Below are positions 28,570-38,206 of a stretch of 64,000 nt of DNA, in pieces (the stretch's first letter is position 1; each line of letters opens with the position of its first letter). The DNA is from Ignavibacteriales bacterium (GTDB taxonomy: Bacteria; Bacteroidota; Ignavibacteria; Ignavibacteriales; Ignavibacteriaceae), in assembly GCA_015709675.1 (NCBI GenBank), contig CP054182.1:2397448-2461447 (forward strand). The letters run 5' to 3'. Below the pieces are notes generated by a model. That model had not been told where the DNA came from. It made no database searches and was given only the letters and a program-made list of their open reading frames with translations. The position numbers were made by a program, and so were the translations under genes.

Positions 28570-29506
28570 AAAGACCAAAAAAAGAATTCTAATCTCTCTG
28601 GTACTTGCCGGTATCATCTATCTGGGTTTTACGATTTACGGAGATTTCGACCGCCTGACGGATGCATTTTCTGTCTTCCCCTGGTATATATATCCGCTTC
28701 TTCTGCTTCTTTCCTCAATAAATTATATTTTCCGGTTTATTAAGTGGGATTATTACCTGAGGATTGTCGGAGTTACTATTTCAAAAGGGGATTCATTCGG
28801 AATTTTTATGTCTGGTCTGATCATGAGCATCACTCCAGGTAAGTTTGGTGAGGTACTGAAGGCCTACCTGGTCAAGCAGGTAGACGGAACCCCGATCAGC
28901 AAAACCACCCCGATAATTTTTGTTGAGCGAATTACCGATTTTCTGAGCCTGATACTGATCACGCTTTTGGGAGCGTTTCTCTTTGATTACGGCCGGGGGA
29001 TTATAAGTGCTGTCGGGCTCTTTTTCGTGATTGTAATTGTGTTGATCTCACACAGAGGATGGGCAGTTTCCGTGCTCAATCAGCTTCATAAAATCCGTTT
29101 TATCCAGAAACTATCTGACCCGATCCAGAATGCCTATGAAAGCTCTTATCAGCTGCTCAGGCCGGGTCCGCTCTTTTATATGACTGCGGTCAGTCTGTTT
29201 TCCTGGATATTTGAATGCTTGGGTTATTATATAATTCTGATTAATTTTAACTTAGATATTTCAATTATTTGGGCTTCATTTGCCTATGGATTCGCAACAA
29301 TTGTCGGAGCGATAACTATGATGCCCGGGGGTTTAGGAGTAACAGAAGGCTCTCTCACATTCCTTGCAATGGGAGTTGGTGCAAGCAGGGAAGTGGCAGT
29401 GGCAGCAACATTTATAATCAGAGCAGTCACACTCTGGTTTGCAGTGCTGGTTGGCGTGATTGCAGTGTCAGTTTACCAGCGAAAGATTGGAAATGAAATT
29501 GATTAA
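28562..29506 (+). CDS. Flippase-like integral membrane protein (lysylphosphatidylglycerol synthase TM family/UPF0104)
   Basis: The 314-residue polytopic protein has about eight hydrophobic segments. Family landmarks are FGIFMSGLIMSITPGKFGEVLKAYLVK, the FVERITDFLSL segment and MMPGGLGVTEGSLTFL near the C-terminus. These match the MprF-like transmembrane domain family without the aminoacyl-transferase half. Members are thought to move lipids or lipid-linked substrates across the inner membrane. The TTG start at 28562 overlaps the maf stop by eight bases, so the two are translationally coupled. Substrate unknown. Confidence 0.85.
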   Translation: MIEKTKKRILISLVLAGIIYLGFTIYGDFDRLTDAFSVFPWYIYPLLLLLSSINYIFRFIKWDYYLRIVGVTISKGDSFGIFMSGLIMSITPGKFGEVLKAYLVKQVDGTPISKTTPIIFVERITDFLSLILITLLGAFLFDYGRGIISAVGLFFVIVIVLISHRGWAVSVLNQLHKIRFIQKLSDPIQNAYESSYQLLRPGPLFYMTAVSLFSWIFECLGYYIILINFNLDISIIWASFAYGFATIVGAITMMPGGLGVTEGSLTFLAMGVGASREVAVAATFIIRAVTLWFAVLVGVIAVSVYQRKIGNEID

Positions 29507-29547
29507 TTATTTTACTTATTATATTACCGAAATAGCGGAGTAAACAC

Positions 29548-30795
29548 ATGTCCTATAAGCATATCAAAATACCCTCACAAGGCAATCCTATAACTTTCAG
29601 CAACGGAAAAATTAACGTCCCTGACAAACCTATCGTAATGTTCATTGAAGGAGACGGAACCGGTGCCGATATCTGGGGTGCCTCAAAAGCAGTTTTTGAC
29701 GCTGCCGTTCAGAAAGCCTATGGCGGCAAAAAAGAAGTAGCTTGGATGGAGATTTACGCAGGTGAAAAATCACTAAGTGTCTATGGTGAAAACCAGTGGC
29801 TTCCGGATGAAACTATTGATGCCATAAAAGAATACAAAGTTGCCATCAAAGGACCTCTCACCACTCCAGTTGGCGGCGGTATCAGAAGTCTTAATGTCTC
29901 ATTGCGCCAGATTCTGGACCTTTATGCTTGCGTCAGACCAGTAAAATACTACACAGGCGTTCCCAGTCCGATGAAGCACCCCGAACTGCTTGATATCGTG
30001 ATTTTCCGTGAAAACACTGAAGATGTTTATGCAGGTATCGAATTTAAGGACGGCACACCTGAGGCTAATGACATAATTGACTATATTAATACCAAATTCA
30101 AGAAGAACATCCGTCCCAATTCAGGAATCGGAATAAAGCCAATGAGTGAGTTCGGCTCGGCACGATTGGTAAAAAAGGCAATAGAATACGCAATTACCAA
30201 TAATAAGAAAAGCGTAACCCTGGTTCACAAGGGAAATATCATGAAATTTACCGAAGGATCCTTCAAAGAGTGGGGTTATAAGGTAGCAGCGCAGGAATTT
30301 GGTGATAAAACCATAACGGAAGATGAAGTCTTTAAGAACCATAATGGCATAGTTCCTGATGGTAAAATCATGATAAAAGACAGAATCGCTGACAGTATGT
30401 TCCAGCAGCTCCTTCTCAGACCTGCTGAATATGATGTTCTGGCAACCCCAAATCTGAACGGTGATTACCTGAGTGATGCTGCGGCTGCTCAGGTTGGTGG
30501 TCTTGGAATTGCCCCTGGTGCAAACATCAGCTATGAAGTGGCAATTTTTGAGGCAACTCACGGTACTGCACCAAAATATGCAGGACTCAACAAAATAAAC
30601 CCTGGTTCAGTAATTCTCTCAGGTGTCATGATGTTTGAGTTTATGGGCTGGAATGAAGTTTCCAGAAGCATTGAAAGTGCCATTCAGAAGACTATTGCGT
30701 CTAAAACCGTAACCTACGACTTTGCCCGCCTGATGGAGGGTGCAACTGAGGTAGGTACAAGAGAATTTGCTCAGGCAATAATTAAAAACTTATAA
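29548..30795 (+). CDS. icd: NADP-dependent isocitrate dehydrogenase
   Basis: The 415-residue length is typical of the bacterial homodimeric enzyme. It shows the isocitrate-binding [19 protein letters not shown] segment, [14 protein letters not shown], the [17 protein letters not shown] region with the catalytic Lys, [26 protein letters not shown] for Mg binding and the coenzyme loop [14 protein letters not shown]. The Lys-Tyr pair in this loop (HGTAPKYAG) is typical of NADP use. It oxidises isocitrate to 2-oxoglutarate in the TCA cycle. A GGAG site lies about ten bases before the ATG. YtxH and DUF948-like genes follow closely, an unusual but probably co-transcribed grouping. Confidence 0.97.
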   Translation: MSYKHIKIPSQGNPITFSNGKINVPDKPIVMFIEGDGTGADIWGASKAVFDAAVQKAYGGKKEVAWMEIYAGEKSLSVYGENQWLPDETIDAIKEYKVAIKGPLTTPVGGGIRSLNVSLRQILDLYACVRPVKYYTGVPSPMKHPELLDIVIFRENTEDVYAGIEFKDGTPEANDIIDYINTKFKKNIRPNSGIGIKPMSEFGSARLVKKAIEYAITNNKKSVTLVHKGNIMKFTEGSFKEWGYKVAAQEFGDKTITEDEVFKNHNGIVPDGKIMIKDRIADSMFQQLLLRPAEYDVLATPNLNGDYLSDAAAAQVGGLGIAPGANISYEVAIFEATHGTAPKYAGLNKINPGSVILSGVMMFEFMGWNEVSRSIESAIQKTIASKTVTYDFARLMEGATEVGTREFAQAIIKNL

Positions 30796-30809
30796 AAGCG
30801 GAGTCTATC

Positions 30810-31193
30810 ATGTCCAAAGAAAGTAATCTTAGTAAAGGTCTGCTTATCGGATTTCTCACCGGTGCGGTAGTCGGCGGAGCGGTTGCTCTGCTCTATGCAC
30901 CTAAAAGCGGCAAAGAGCTCAGAAATGACCTTTCCGGGAAAGCCGATGATTTACTCGATGAAGCAGAAAAAATGTTTAATGAGGGCAAAACCAGAAGTGA
31001 AAAGCTAGTTACCGATGCAAAGGTTAAAGCTGACGAATTGCTGGTCGAAGCTAAAAAAGTTCTCGATGACGCCCGTGTAAAAGCATCTGAAGTTTATGCT
31101 CAAGGCAAAGAGAAAATCTCTGCTGAAAGCGGCAGAATAAAAGATGCTGTGAAAGCAGGCGTTGACAATTATAAAGAAAACAGGAACTCCTGA
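30810..31193 (+). CDS. YtxH-domain protein
   Basis: The 127-residue protein has one N-terminal glycine-rich TM helix (LIGFLTGAVVGGAVALLYAP) followed by the YtxH landmark PKSGKELRNDL and a long charged amphipathic helix rich in Lys, Glu and Ala. YtxH proteins are small envelope or stress-associated membrane proteins without a known enzymatic role. It lies 14 bases after icd and eight bases before the DUF948-like gene; YtxH and DUF948 genes are commonly paired. Confidence 0.85.
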   Translation: MSKESNLSKGLLIGFLTGAVVGGAVALLYAPKSGKELRNDLSGKADDLLDEAEKMFNEGKTRSEKLVTDAKVKADELLVEAKKVLDDARVKASEVYAQGKEKISAESGRIKDAVKAGVDNYKENRNS

Positions 31194-31201
31194 TCAGCGT
31201 T

Positions 31202-31582
31202 ATGGAATCATTCATCTCGCTGGCTCAGATTCTGCTTCTTCTTTCGGCATCCGCACTGTGTATAGCGTTGATCGTATATATGGGAAGGATTACCAGAAAA
31301 ATCGAAGAGATGCAGGCTGACATCAAAAAAATATCCGAGCAAGTGAGTCCCTTGGTGGACTCACTTCAGCTCATAAGCCGTTCAGTAGCTGAACTCACCG
31401 ATAAACTGAATAAACAGGTGAGTGAGGTTGAATGGATTGTTTCTGAGGTTAAAGATAAAATTCAAAGCGTTAAAACTTTCACATCAGCCCTCAGAACAGG
31501 AATTGATGACAGAGTGAAATCACTTGTCAGCACTCTTGGATTCGTAAGAGACAAGATGCAGCACCTGTTTAAGAAATCATAA
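31202..31582 (+). CDS. DUF948-like membrane-anchored coiled-coil protein
   Basis: The 126-residue protein has an N-terminal TM helix (about 5-28) and then continuous heptad helix (EEMQADIKKISEQVSPLVDS, VAELTDKLNKQVSEVEWI). This is the DUF948 layout, which resembles an MCP-like helical hairpin without signalling tip. Function unknown. It is adjacent to YtxH, which supports the DUF948 assignment. Confidence 0.7.
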   Translation: MESFISLAQILLLLSASALCIALIVYMGRITRKIEEMQADIKKISEQVSPLVDSLQLISRSVAELTDKLNKQVSEVEWIVSEVKDKIQSVKTFTSALRTGIDDRVKSLVSTLGFVRDKMQHLFKKS

Positions 31583-31619
31583 CTTTACATCATCATCCAA
31601 TGAAATAAGGAGACCCACT

Positions 31620-33713
31620 GTGAAGGAATACCTTCCCGAATCCATGCGAAATCTTTGTTTCATCGGTCATGGCAGCAGCGGAAAGACCTCTCTCGCTGAA
31701 GTCTGCTTATATACCGCCGGTGAAACAACAAGAATCGGAACCATTGCTGAGGGCAATACACAATCCGATTATACTTCTAACGAAATAGAAAAACAATTCT
31801 CCATCTCCCTTTCTCTTCTTCACTTTGACTGGAAAAACTGCAAAATTAACTGGATTGACACTCCCGGTTATACTGATTTTATAGGCGAAGTAAAATGCGC
31901 CATGAAAGTAGCTGATACGGCTGTAATGGTGCTCAAAGCATTCGAAGGAGTTGAAGTTGGTTCGGAAATAACCGGCCACTTTGTAAATGAGTTTAAAATG
32001 CCGTCCGCAATTGTCATCAATAAATGCGATAACGAAAAGGCACGGTTTGATGAAGTGGTTGCCATGGCAAAAGAGCGCCTCACAAACGGTGCAATGGTCG
32101 TTACGTTCCCGGCAAATCCGGGTCCGGCTTTTGATACCGTAATTGATGTAATCAGTATGAAGGCGTATACCTACGGTGCTGCAGGTACTAAAAAAGTTAC
32201 AGTTGGTGAAATACCTGGTGATCTTAAAGCGCGTGCTGAAGAATACCGCACACTTCTGATTGAAAAAGTTGCTGAGCTTAATGAAGAGTTCATGAATGAG
32301 TATTTTGAAACAGGAAATCTCAGCGACGAAGATCTTAAAACCGGCATGACAGAATCAATCTTAAAGAGAAGTTTAACACCGGTATTTGCCACAAGTGCTA
32401 CAACCACGGCAGGAGTAAATAATTTCCTCGATTTTATTGAAGCGTATTTTCCGAATCCTCTTCAGATGCCGCCGGTTACAGGTAAACTGAAGGATAAGGA
32501 TGAGCTTATTGTTGTGAAACCTGATCCTAAGGCTGAACCGGTAATCTTTGTATTTAAGACACTTGCTGAACAGCATGTTGGTGAACTTTCACTCTTCAGA
32601 GTATTTTCAGGAGAAGTTCACCCCGGTATGGATATGGTGAATGAAGCAAACGGAAAAATTGAACGGCTCAATCAGCTCTCAATCCTCAACGGAAGAAACC
32701 GAAGGGATGTACAGTCCCTGGTTGCCGGTGATATGGGTGCTGTTGTTAAATTGAAGGATACACATACCAATAATACACTGGCATCTAAAAATCTTCCCGT
32801 TATTCTTGATGAAATTGTGTTCCCGGAGCCTATTATCCGCGGCGCAATTCAGCCCAAAGCCAAGGGTGATGAAGATAAGATTGCAACCGGTCTTCATACG
32901 CTAAGTGAGGAGGATCCATCATTCAGTGTTAAATATGATCCTGAGATAGCTCAGACCATTATCAGCGGTCAGGGTGAACTTCAGCTTGCGTTGGCTGTTA
33001 AACGGCTTAAAGAAAGATATAAAGTTGAAGTTGATCTGATTGAACCAAGAATTCCTTACCGCGAAGCAATTAAGGGTAAATGCCTTTCTGCTGAATATAA
33101 ACATAAAAAGCAGTCAGGCGGCAGAGGACAGTATGGTCACGTATTCCTTAAACTTGAGCCGCTCCCGAGAGGTACCGGATTCCAGTTTGAAGATGCTATC
33201 GTTGGCGGTGTTGTTCCTGGCCGTTTTGTTCCCGCTGTTGAAAAAGGAATTCAGGATAGTCTGGTTAAAGGAGTGCTTGCGGGATATCCGATTGTGGATG
33301 TTAAGTGCACACTATTTGACGGATCGTACCATGATGTTGATTCAGATGAAATGTCTTTTAAGATTGCATCTTCGATGTGTTTCAAGAAAGCTTTTATGGA
33401 ATCAAAACCGGTTCTGCTTGAACCTATATATGATGTTGAAGTAACCGTGCCCGAAGAATTCATGGGCGACGTAATGGGTGATATGTCAAGCCGCAGAGGA
33501 AAAATCCTCGGAATGGATGCTGACGGTCACTTTCAGAAAATCAAATCTCAGGTTCCACTTTCAGAACTGTATAAGTACTCCTCAGCGCTGCGCAGTCTTA
33601 CTCAGGGACGGGGCAGTCATACGCGGAAATTCTCACATTATGAGGAAGTTCCGAAGGAAGTTGAGAATCAGATTGTAGAGGAATATAAAAAGTCACGTGC
33701 CGAAGGCGCCTGA
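31620..33713 (+). CDS. Elongation factor G-like GTPase (EF-G2 type)
   Basis: The 697-residue protein has the full EF-G domain layout. The GTPase shows G1 GHGSSGKTS, G3 DTPGYTDF and G4 NKCD; domain IV has GGRGQYGHVFLKLEP and the C-terminal part GDVMGDMSSRRGKILGM. The switch I region reads EKQFSISLSLLHF instead of the canonical RGITI motif of translational EF-G, as in the EF-G-like (FusA2) group. It is therefore probably a specialised ribosome-associated GTPase and not the main translocase. The GTG start is supported by AAGGAGA six bases upstream. A strong terminator follows. Confidence 0.92.
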   Translation: MKEYLPESMRNLCFIGHGSSGKTSLAEVCLYTAGETTRIGTIAEGNTQSDYTSNEIEKQFSISLSLLHFDWKNCKINWIDTPGYTDFIGEVKCAMKVADTAVMVLKAFEGVEVGSEITGHFVNEFKMPSAIVINKCDNEKARFDEVVAMAKERLTNGAMVVTFPANPGPAFDTVIDVISMKAYTYGAAGTKKVTVGEIPGDLKARAEEYRTLLIEKVAELNEEFMNEYFETGNLSDEDLKTGMTESILKRSLTPVFATSATTTAGVNNFLDFIEAYFPNPLQMPPVTGKLKDKDELIVVKPDPKAEPVIFVFKTLAEQHVGELSLFRVFSGEVHPGMDMVNEANGKIERLNQLSILNGRNRRDVQSLVAGDMGAVVKLKDTHTNNTLASKNLPVILDEIVFPEPIIRGAIQPKAKGDEDKIATGLHTLSEEDPSFSVKYDPEIAQTIISGQGELQLALAVKRLKERYKVEVDLIEPRIPYREAIKGKCLSAEYKHKKQSGGRGQYGHVFLKLEPLPRGTGFQFEDAIVGGVVPGRFVPAVEKGIQDSLVKGVLAGYPIVDVKCTLFDGSYHDVDSDEMSFKIASSMCFKKAFMESKPVLLEPIYDVEVTVPEEFMGDVMGDMSSRRGKILGMDADGHFQKIKSQVPLSELYKYSSALRSLTQGRGSHTRKFSHYEEVPKEVENQIVEEYKKSRAEGA

Positions 33714-33730
33714 TTATCAGCATTAACATT

Positions 33731-33770
33731 AAGCCGGAGAATAATTAACATTATTCTCCGGCTTTTATTT
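33731..33770 (+). terminator. Intrinsic terminator after the EF-G-like gene
   Basis: A 14-bp perfect stem AAGCCGGAGAATAA/TTATTCTCCGGCTT (33731-33744 with 33751-33764) has a six-base loop and is followed by a T-rich tract. Confidence 0.92.
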
Positions 33771-33781
33771 TACGGAAAGTT

Positions 33782-34282
33782 ATGGAAAAACTCTGGTCAC
33801 CCTGGCGTTCACAATATATAGAGTCATTTAAGGAAAAAAAGACTCCCTCCGGCTGTATTTTTTGCAGTGCAAAGGATGAAGATACGGCTGCCGATGATTC
33901 ACTGGTAGTGGTAAAGAGCAAGCTCACCTTTACTGTTATGAATCTCTATCCCTATAATAACGGGCATCTGATGGTTGTTCCTTACAGGCATATATCTGAA
34001 TTTGATCTTCTTACCGCAGAAGAGAGAATTGAGATAATGAGTGAAGTTGAACGTGCAATAAAGGCTTTAAAACTAACTATCAGGCCTGAAGGATTTAATC
34101 TGGGAGCAAATCTTGGCAAAGCAGCAGGAGCGGGGATTGACAGCCACCTGCATTTTCACATCGTTCCAAGATGGAACGGGGATACGAATTTTATGCCTGT
34201 TTTAGGCGAGACAAAAGTATTATCACAGGATTTATTAAAGGGGAGAAATGAGCTGAGGGAAGCTTATACGAAAATCAGCTGA
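33782..34282 (+). CDS. HIT-family nucleotide hydrolase/phosphorylase
   Basis: The 166-residue protein has the histidine triad SHLHFHIVPRW (His122, His124, His126) and an N-terminal zinc-type CIFC pair (Cys25, Cys28) near PWRSQYI, typical of the AP4A-phosphorylase-like branch of HIT proteins. It is expected to cleave dinucleoside polyphosphates or related nucleotides in the cytosol. It follows the terminator of the EF-G-like gene and overlaps the convergent MarR gene by eight bases at its 3' end. Confidence 0.93.
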   Translation: MEKLWSPWRSQYIESFKEKKTPSGCIFCSAKDEDTAADDSLVVVKSKLTFTVMNLYPYNNGHLMVVPYRHISEFDLLTAEERIEIMSEVERAIKALKLTIRPEGFNLGANLGKAAGAGIDSHLHFHIVPRWNGDTNFMPVLGETKVLSQDLLKGRNELREAYTKIS

Positions 34283-34772
34283 CAGTATTTTGATTTTTAC
34301 CTTCTGCAAGCCAGGTATCTATCCGGGAAAATAAAAGTACCATAGCGTGAAGGACTCCTGCCCTTTCATGGGGCGAAAGAGTGCTTAGTACTTCACGGTG
34401 CAGATCCAGATACTGGTGATGTATATATTTTAGAAAGTCATCCCCGTCGAGTGTAAGACTTAAACGCATATTTCTCCTGTCATTAGGTTCTTCATGTCTT
34501 TCAACAAAACCTTTTTGAACAAGACTATTAATAATCCGAGTGCAGCGGCTGGGGCTGAGACACATTCTCTCAGCCACAACCTTGCTGTTTATACTCTGAC
34601 TGACATGGATTAACCGGAGGCACCGGAATTCTGCCTGCGTCAGGTGAAATTGCCTGACGCGCATCTCTTCTTTTCTGTGGCAACTGTCCAGAATTTTATA
34701 AGTAAGTTCAGCGAGCTGCTCAGCAGATTCCGATGATTTAGTATCCGGTTTGACTTCCATAAATACCAGCAC
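34275..34772 (-). CDS. MarR-family transcriptional regulator
   Basis: The 165-residue winged-helix protein has LTQAEFRCLRLI, the recognition-helix region SKVVAERMCLSPSRCTRIINSLVQKGFVER and the wing EEPNDRRNMRLSLTLDGDDFL, all standard for MarR. The GTG at 34772 or the ATG at 34760 could start it; neither has a clear Shine-Dalgarno site. It is the last gene of the minus-strand cytochrome cluster, only ten bases behind the 7-haem lipoprotein gene, so it probably regulates that cluster; the ligand is unknown. Confidence 0.9.
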   Translation of the reverse strand: MLVFMEVKPDTKSSESAEQLAELTYKILDSCHRKEEMRVRQFHLTQAEFRCLRLIHVSQSINSKVVAERMCLSPSRCTRIINSLVQKGFVERHEEPNDRRNMRLSLTLDGDDFLKYIHHQYLDLHREVLSTLSPHERAGVLHAMVLLFSRIDTWLAEGKNQNTVS

Positions 34773-34782
34773 TTACTTTTTC

Positions 34783-35697
34783 TTAGTAGTCAACTTCCGT
34801 TCCGTAAACATTCAGTTTGCCATTGATGTGCTTCTGCTTATCGATGATTGTGTAGGTTGTTCCGCTTACTGAAACAACATCACCGTGACAGAAACTGCAG
34901 TTCTGAACGTTTGGATGATTGCCGCCGTTGGCAGTTGTTTTTGGCAGGGGATTTCCTGTTGCAACATCACCATGACAGCTTCCGCATTTTGCACCATCTG
35001 CTCCTGCACTCCATACAGCAATATTGTCAGGATTACCGTTTTTAAATGAACCATGGCAGTAGGAATCAGCACATCCTTTTTTGTTTGTTCCGGGTACTGT
35101 CACAAATCTGGGATTTGGCACATTAGTCGGAAGTGAGGAGGCATAATACTGATGTCCGCTGACATTGGTGCTGATGCTTGATTTTGCACTATACACAATT
35201 TCAGCACCAGGAGTATTATCAAGATGCCCAGCTGCACCTGCGGTTGCAGGTACGGTGTGACAATCACCGCAAACCAATGCCGGTCCGTTGCCAAGTCCCT
35301 GCATGTGCAGGGCATGAGCGCCGACCGTTTCAGAAGAATCGCGATCCATCAGATCCTGTGGAGGATATATTACTGCCGGATTGCTGAAGTCTCCGTGACA
35401 GGTGTTGCAGGCAAGTGGACCTGCCGGTTGTGTGTGACAGGTATAGCAGCTTGAAGCACTTCCTGCACCAGTGAAAGAAGTACCATGACACGATTTACAT
35501 TCATTCATGTCCCAGTTCTTTGCTTTTATCAGCTTGCCATGAAAGTTCGCTGAGGATGGGGTTACAATTCCTTCAGGGTGGACGCTGACTGCCGGTGGAG
35601 TAGCAATATTATCGTTCAATTCACTGGAGCATCCTGCTAAGAATGCAGCAGAGAAAAGAACAACTGACATATAAACTAAAATTACTTTCTTATTCAT
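34783..35697 (-). CDS. Seven-haem c-type cytochrome lipoprotein (CX4CH/CXXCH type)
   Basis: The 304-residue protein has a lipoprotein signal with Cys23 (FLAGC). Six CXXCH motifs (CKSCH, CYTCH, CNTCH, CGDCH, CGSCH, CSFCH) and one CX4CH motif (CADSYCH) predict seven covalently attached haems. The CX4CH followed by CXXCH arrangement is known from Geobacter-type multihaem cytochromes. Lipid attachment with many haems points to an outer-membrane or surface location. It lies eight bases downstream of the 14-haem cytochrome gene. Together with the barrel gene it fits a porin-cytochrome electron conduit; direction of electron flow is not known. Confidence 0.88.
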   Translation of the reverse strand: MNKKVILVYMSVVLFSAAFLAGCSSELNDNIATPPAVSVHPEGIVTPSSANFHGKLIKAKNWDMNECKSCHGTSFTGAGSASSCYTCHTQPAGPLACNTCHGDFSNPAVIYPPQDLMDRDSSETVGAHALHMQGLGNGPALVCGDCHTVPATAGAAGHLDNTPGAEIVYSAKSSISTNVSGHQYYASSLPTNVPNPRFVTVPGTNKKGCADSYCHGSFKNGNPDNIAVWSAGADGAKCGSCHGDVATGNPLPKTTANGGNHPNVQNCSFCHGDVVSVSGTTYTIIDKQKHINGKLNVYGTEVDY

Positions 35698-35704
35698 AAT
35701 TCAC

Positions 35705-36916
35705 CTATTTAGCTCCGTGACAATAACCGCAGAAACCTATACCAGCTATTCCCGAAGGTCTGGCATTAGCATCTGTGTGACAAGTATAGCAGATAGAAGA
35801 AGCATCATCATGCCAGTCTCCATTCACGGAAGAAAGGAATCCTTTGATATGCGTCTTGGAGTTTGTGCCTTTTATTCCGTCAGGATCAGAATGGCAGAGT
35901 ATACATGCCGGGTCTGCTCCCTGAGTATCATGACAGGATGCACAGTTTTCTATATCACGCTTTGCGAGAGTGGCATGGGTTCCGCCGCCACTGCCAACAC
36001 CCAGCATGATAAATCCTGCTTTGCCGTGAGAGGCTGGAATTACACCGGCCAGAGCGAAGTCCTGCCCGTCACCTGCGTGACATTCACCGCAGAAGGTTTC
36101 AACCTGATGACATGACTGGCAGTCAGCAGATTTATTCTTTGCATCAAGACCATGAGTAAAGCGGTAATTCAGCTCATGTGCTTTCTGAATTTTCTGCAGT
36201 TTGCGCGGTGAGAATAGTGCCTGACCTCCATATGGAGTATAAAAACTGCCTGAAGTATTGTTAACATCAAGGGCGGTTGTGGAGCTATGACACTCATCGC
36301 ATGAATTGTTGTCATGGCACATCATACAGTCCGCAGTTGGTGATCCAGCCATGAATTTATGTGACCTGCTGAAATTTGCAGTGAGATGCGTCTCTGGAGT
36401 CAGGTCAGCTGTATTCAGGTGGCAGGTTTCGCATGCGTTAGAAGCCAGCTTTGTCTCAGCGTGACAGGTATTGCATGTTGCCATTCCGGGATTGTAGTTT
36501 GAGAAATTTGTCAACTGTTCGTTTTCACCAATACCAGCATGGCAAAGCTGGCAGTCAGTGCCTTCTTCAATATGCTGTACGTGGCTGAATATCAGTTCAG
36601 ACGGTTTTCTTTCAGTAAATGCCTGATAGTCATCAGTTGCGTGACACGTGCCGCAGGCATCACTGTCATTCACATCATGGCATTCAGCGCATTTATCTTT
36701 ATCAGGGAGCAGTCTGCCTTTCAGGTCGGCTGCAGTTGTAGCCGGGACATGGCAATCCTGACAGGAAGATAAATCCTGATGAAGCTTATGTGAGAATTTA
36801 ATATGGTTTTCTTTTTCTGTTTCAGCTATTGCATTCTGATTAAAGAATGATGAACCTGCAAGAAGAAAGAGAAAACATGCTGATACAAAAGAGGAGTAAA
36901 CTATTTTGATGTTCAT
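35705..36916 (-). CDS. Fourteen-haem c-type cytochrome
   Basis: The 403-residue protein has a Sec signal peptide (about 1-31, ending NAIAET) and 14 CXXCH motifs, from CQDCH near residue 52 to CGYCH at the C-terminus. That is about one haem per 27 mature residues, a density typical of nanowire-like or periplasm-spanning cytochromes. Extra free histidines (such as SHKLHQD and SHVQHIEE) can serve as distal ligands for bis-His haems. No lipobox is present. The gene lies between the outer-membrane barrel gene and the haem lipoprotein gene with gaps of one and seven bases, so all three products are probably made together as one electron-transfer complex. Confidence 0.9.
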   Translation of the reverse strand: MNIKIVYSSFVSACFLFLLAGSSFFNQNAIAETEKENHIKFSHKLHQDLSSCQDCHVPATTAADLKGRLLPDKDKCAECHDVNDSDACGTCHATDDYQAFTERKPSELIFSHVQHIEEGTDCQLCHAGIGENEQLTNFSNYNPGMATCNTCHAETKLASNACETCHLNTADLTPETHLTANFSRSHKFMAGSPTADCMMCHDNNSCDECHSSTTALDVNNTSGSFYTPYGGQALFSPRKLQKIQKAHELNYRFTHGLDAKNKSADCQSCHQVETFCGECHAGDGQDFALAGVIPASHGKAGFIMLGVGSGGGTHATLAKRDIENCASCHDTQGADPACILCHSDPDGIKGTNSKTHIKGFLSSVNGDWHDDASSICYTCHTDANARPSGIAGIGFCGYCHGAK

Positions 36917-36917
36917 G

Positions 36918-38192
36918 TTACAATACTCCCAGATTTGTATTAAACCAATAATTCGCCTTTATGAGAAGACGGAGATCATTGCTGTAAATTTTATTATTCA
37001 TATACTGCATCTGAAGATCAAACGACAGGGATTTCAGCGGTCTTACATTAACACCACCGAGAAGAGTTGTTAAATTATTTGTCTCAGCATCGGCACTGAG
37101 TTTATAATCAGTATAAGCCAATCCTAAAGACGGGGTGACCATTCCTTCAAAGAATGTTTTCGCTACATACAGTGAAACTGACTGCATCTCACCTGCATAA
37201 CCGCCGTTTCCTCTGTAGGAGAGTGATCCGTAATCAGTAGTAAGACTGAATCCGTATCTGTGAGAATTGTCATCTTTGTAATTAATATATGCGAAATTGG
37301 CTACTAATCTGAAACCGGGGATGAATTTGTATCCTAACCCAACTTCACCTTCAAACGTATTTCCATAATCGAACACAGAGAAGATAGAGTTATAGGTAAC
37401 TGTCGGTTCACGATAGAGCAGATACGCCTCTGCGTCCAGAGCGTCAGTTAACTCGAAATCTGACTGGACTTCGAGTTTGGAGAGTTTGGAAATGTTCAGG
37501 TCATACTCAGTTTTAAGTCCGGCAAACATATTTTCAGGACTGTAATCAGCATCCAGGAAAATATATCTGAACTGATTAGAATTCTGCTTAATGAGCAGGG
37601 TTATCGGGTTAAACTGATCGTCAAGACGTGTTACCGAATAATCAGGCCTTTTCAGATTCTTTGCTGAATAACCGGCTTTCACACCGAGTAATCCTCCGTA
37701 ATTATAAGAGAGGGAGGCTGCGGTTACAGAGTTATCAGAAAAATTCTCTGCAATCTTCATCTTCTGATAGGAAGGAAGGACACCGCCATAATGAAAGTTG
37801 GCTTCAAAATCTGAATAGGTACCCTTTAGCGAGATACCATCGTAGAGACCGGTAGCCGGTCCATTGAATATTGAATGCCTTCCAAGCTTAAACGAAAGGA
37901 CATCCCACAATTTTCTTCCTTCCAGATGGAAAGTGTAAAGCCGTAAACGGTCTACACCAAGGGAGGATTTGCTGAATGATTCGTAGCTGAGGGAGGTACG
38001 TAAGGAGAATTTTTGCTGATTGATGTTCAGGTAAAGACTTTGTGCACCGTGAATGACAGATTGAGAACTGCCGACGGAATCAAATCTCTCGAAGCCATAG
38101 GCTCCGAGAGATATTCTTCCGTTTATATTTTGTCCATTTAAAGAATGGACGGTACAGCAAAGCAGGAAGAGAGTTAAGATTCTGCTTTTCAT
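36918..38192 (-). CDS. Outer-membrane beta-barrel of the cytochrome cluster
   Basis: The 424-residue protein has a signal peptide (about 1-20, ending SLNGQN). The rest is a run of amphipathic beta-strands with many Tyr/Phe/Leu alternations (LGAYGFERF, LSYESFSKS, VKAGYSAKN, FSLTTDYGSLSYRG), as in outer-membrane porins. It ends with a strand-like NYWFNTNLGVL. No cysteines or haem motifs are present in the barrel. Its place in the operon, between a four-haem and a 14-haem cytochrome gene, suggests that it is the porin sheath of a porin-cytochrome conduit. Sequence similarity to a particular known porin family could not be judged here. Confidence 0.75.
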   Translation of the reverse strand: MKSRILTLFLLCCTVHSLNGQNINGRISLGAYGFERFDSVGSSQSVIHGAQSLYLNINQQKFSLRTSLSYESFSKSSLGVDRLRLYTFHLEGRKLWDVLSFKLGRHSIFNGPATGLYDGISLKGTYSDFEANFHYGGVLPSYQKMKIAENFSDNSVTAASLSYNYGGLLGVKAGYSAKNLKRPDYSVTRLDDQFNPITLLIKQNSNQFRYIFLDADYSPENMFAGLKTEYDLNISKLSKLEVQSDFELTDALDAEAYLLYREPTVTYNSIFSVFDYGNTFEGEVGLGYKFIPGFRLVANFAYINYKDDNSHRYGFSLTTDYGSLSYRGNGGYAGEMQSVSLYVAKTFFEGMVTPSLGLAYTDYKLSADAETNNLTTLLGGVNVRPLKSLSFDLQMQYMNNKIYSNDLRLLIKANYWFNTNLGVL

Positions 38193-38206
38193 ACTGTTGC
38201 TTTATG

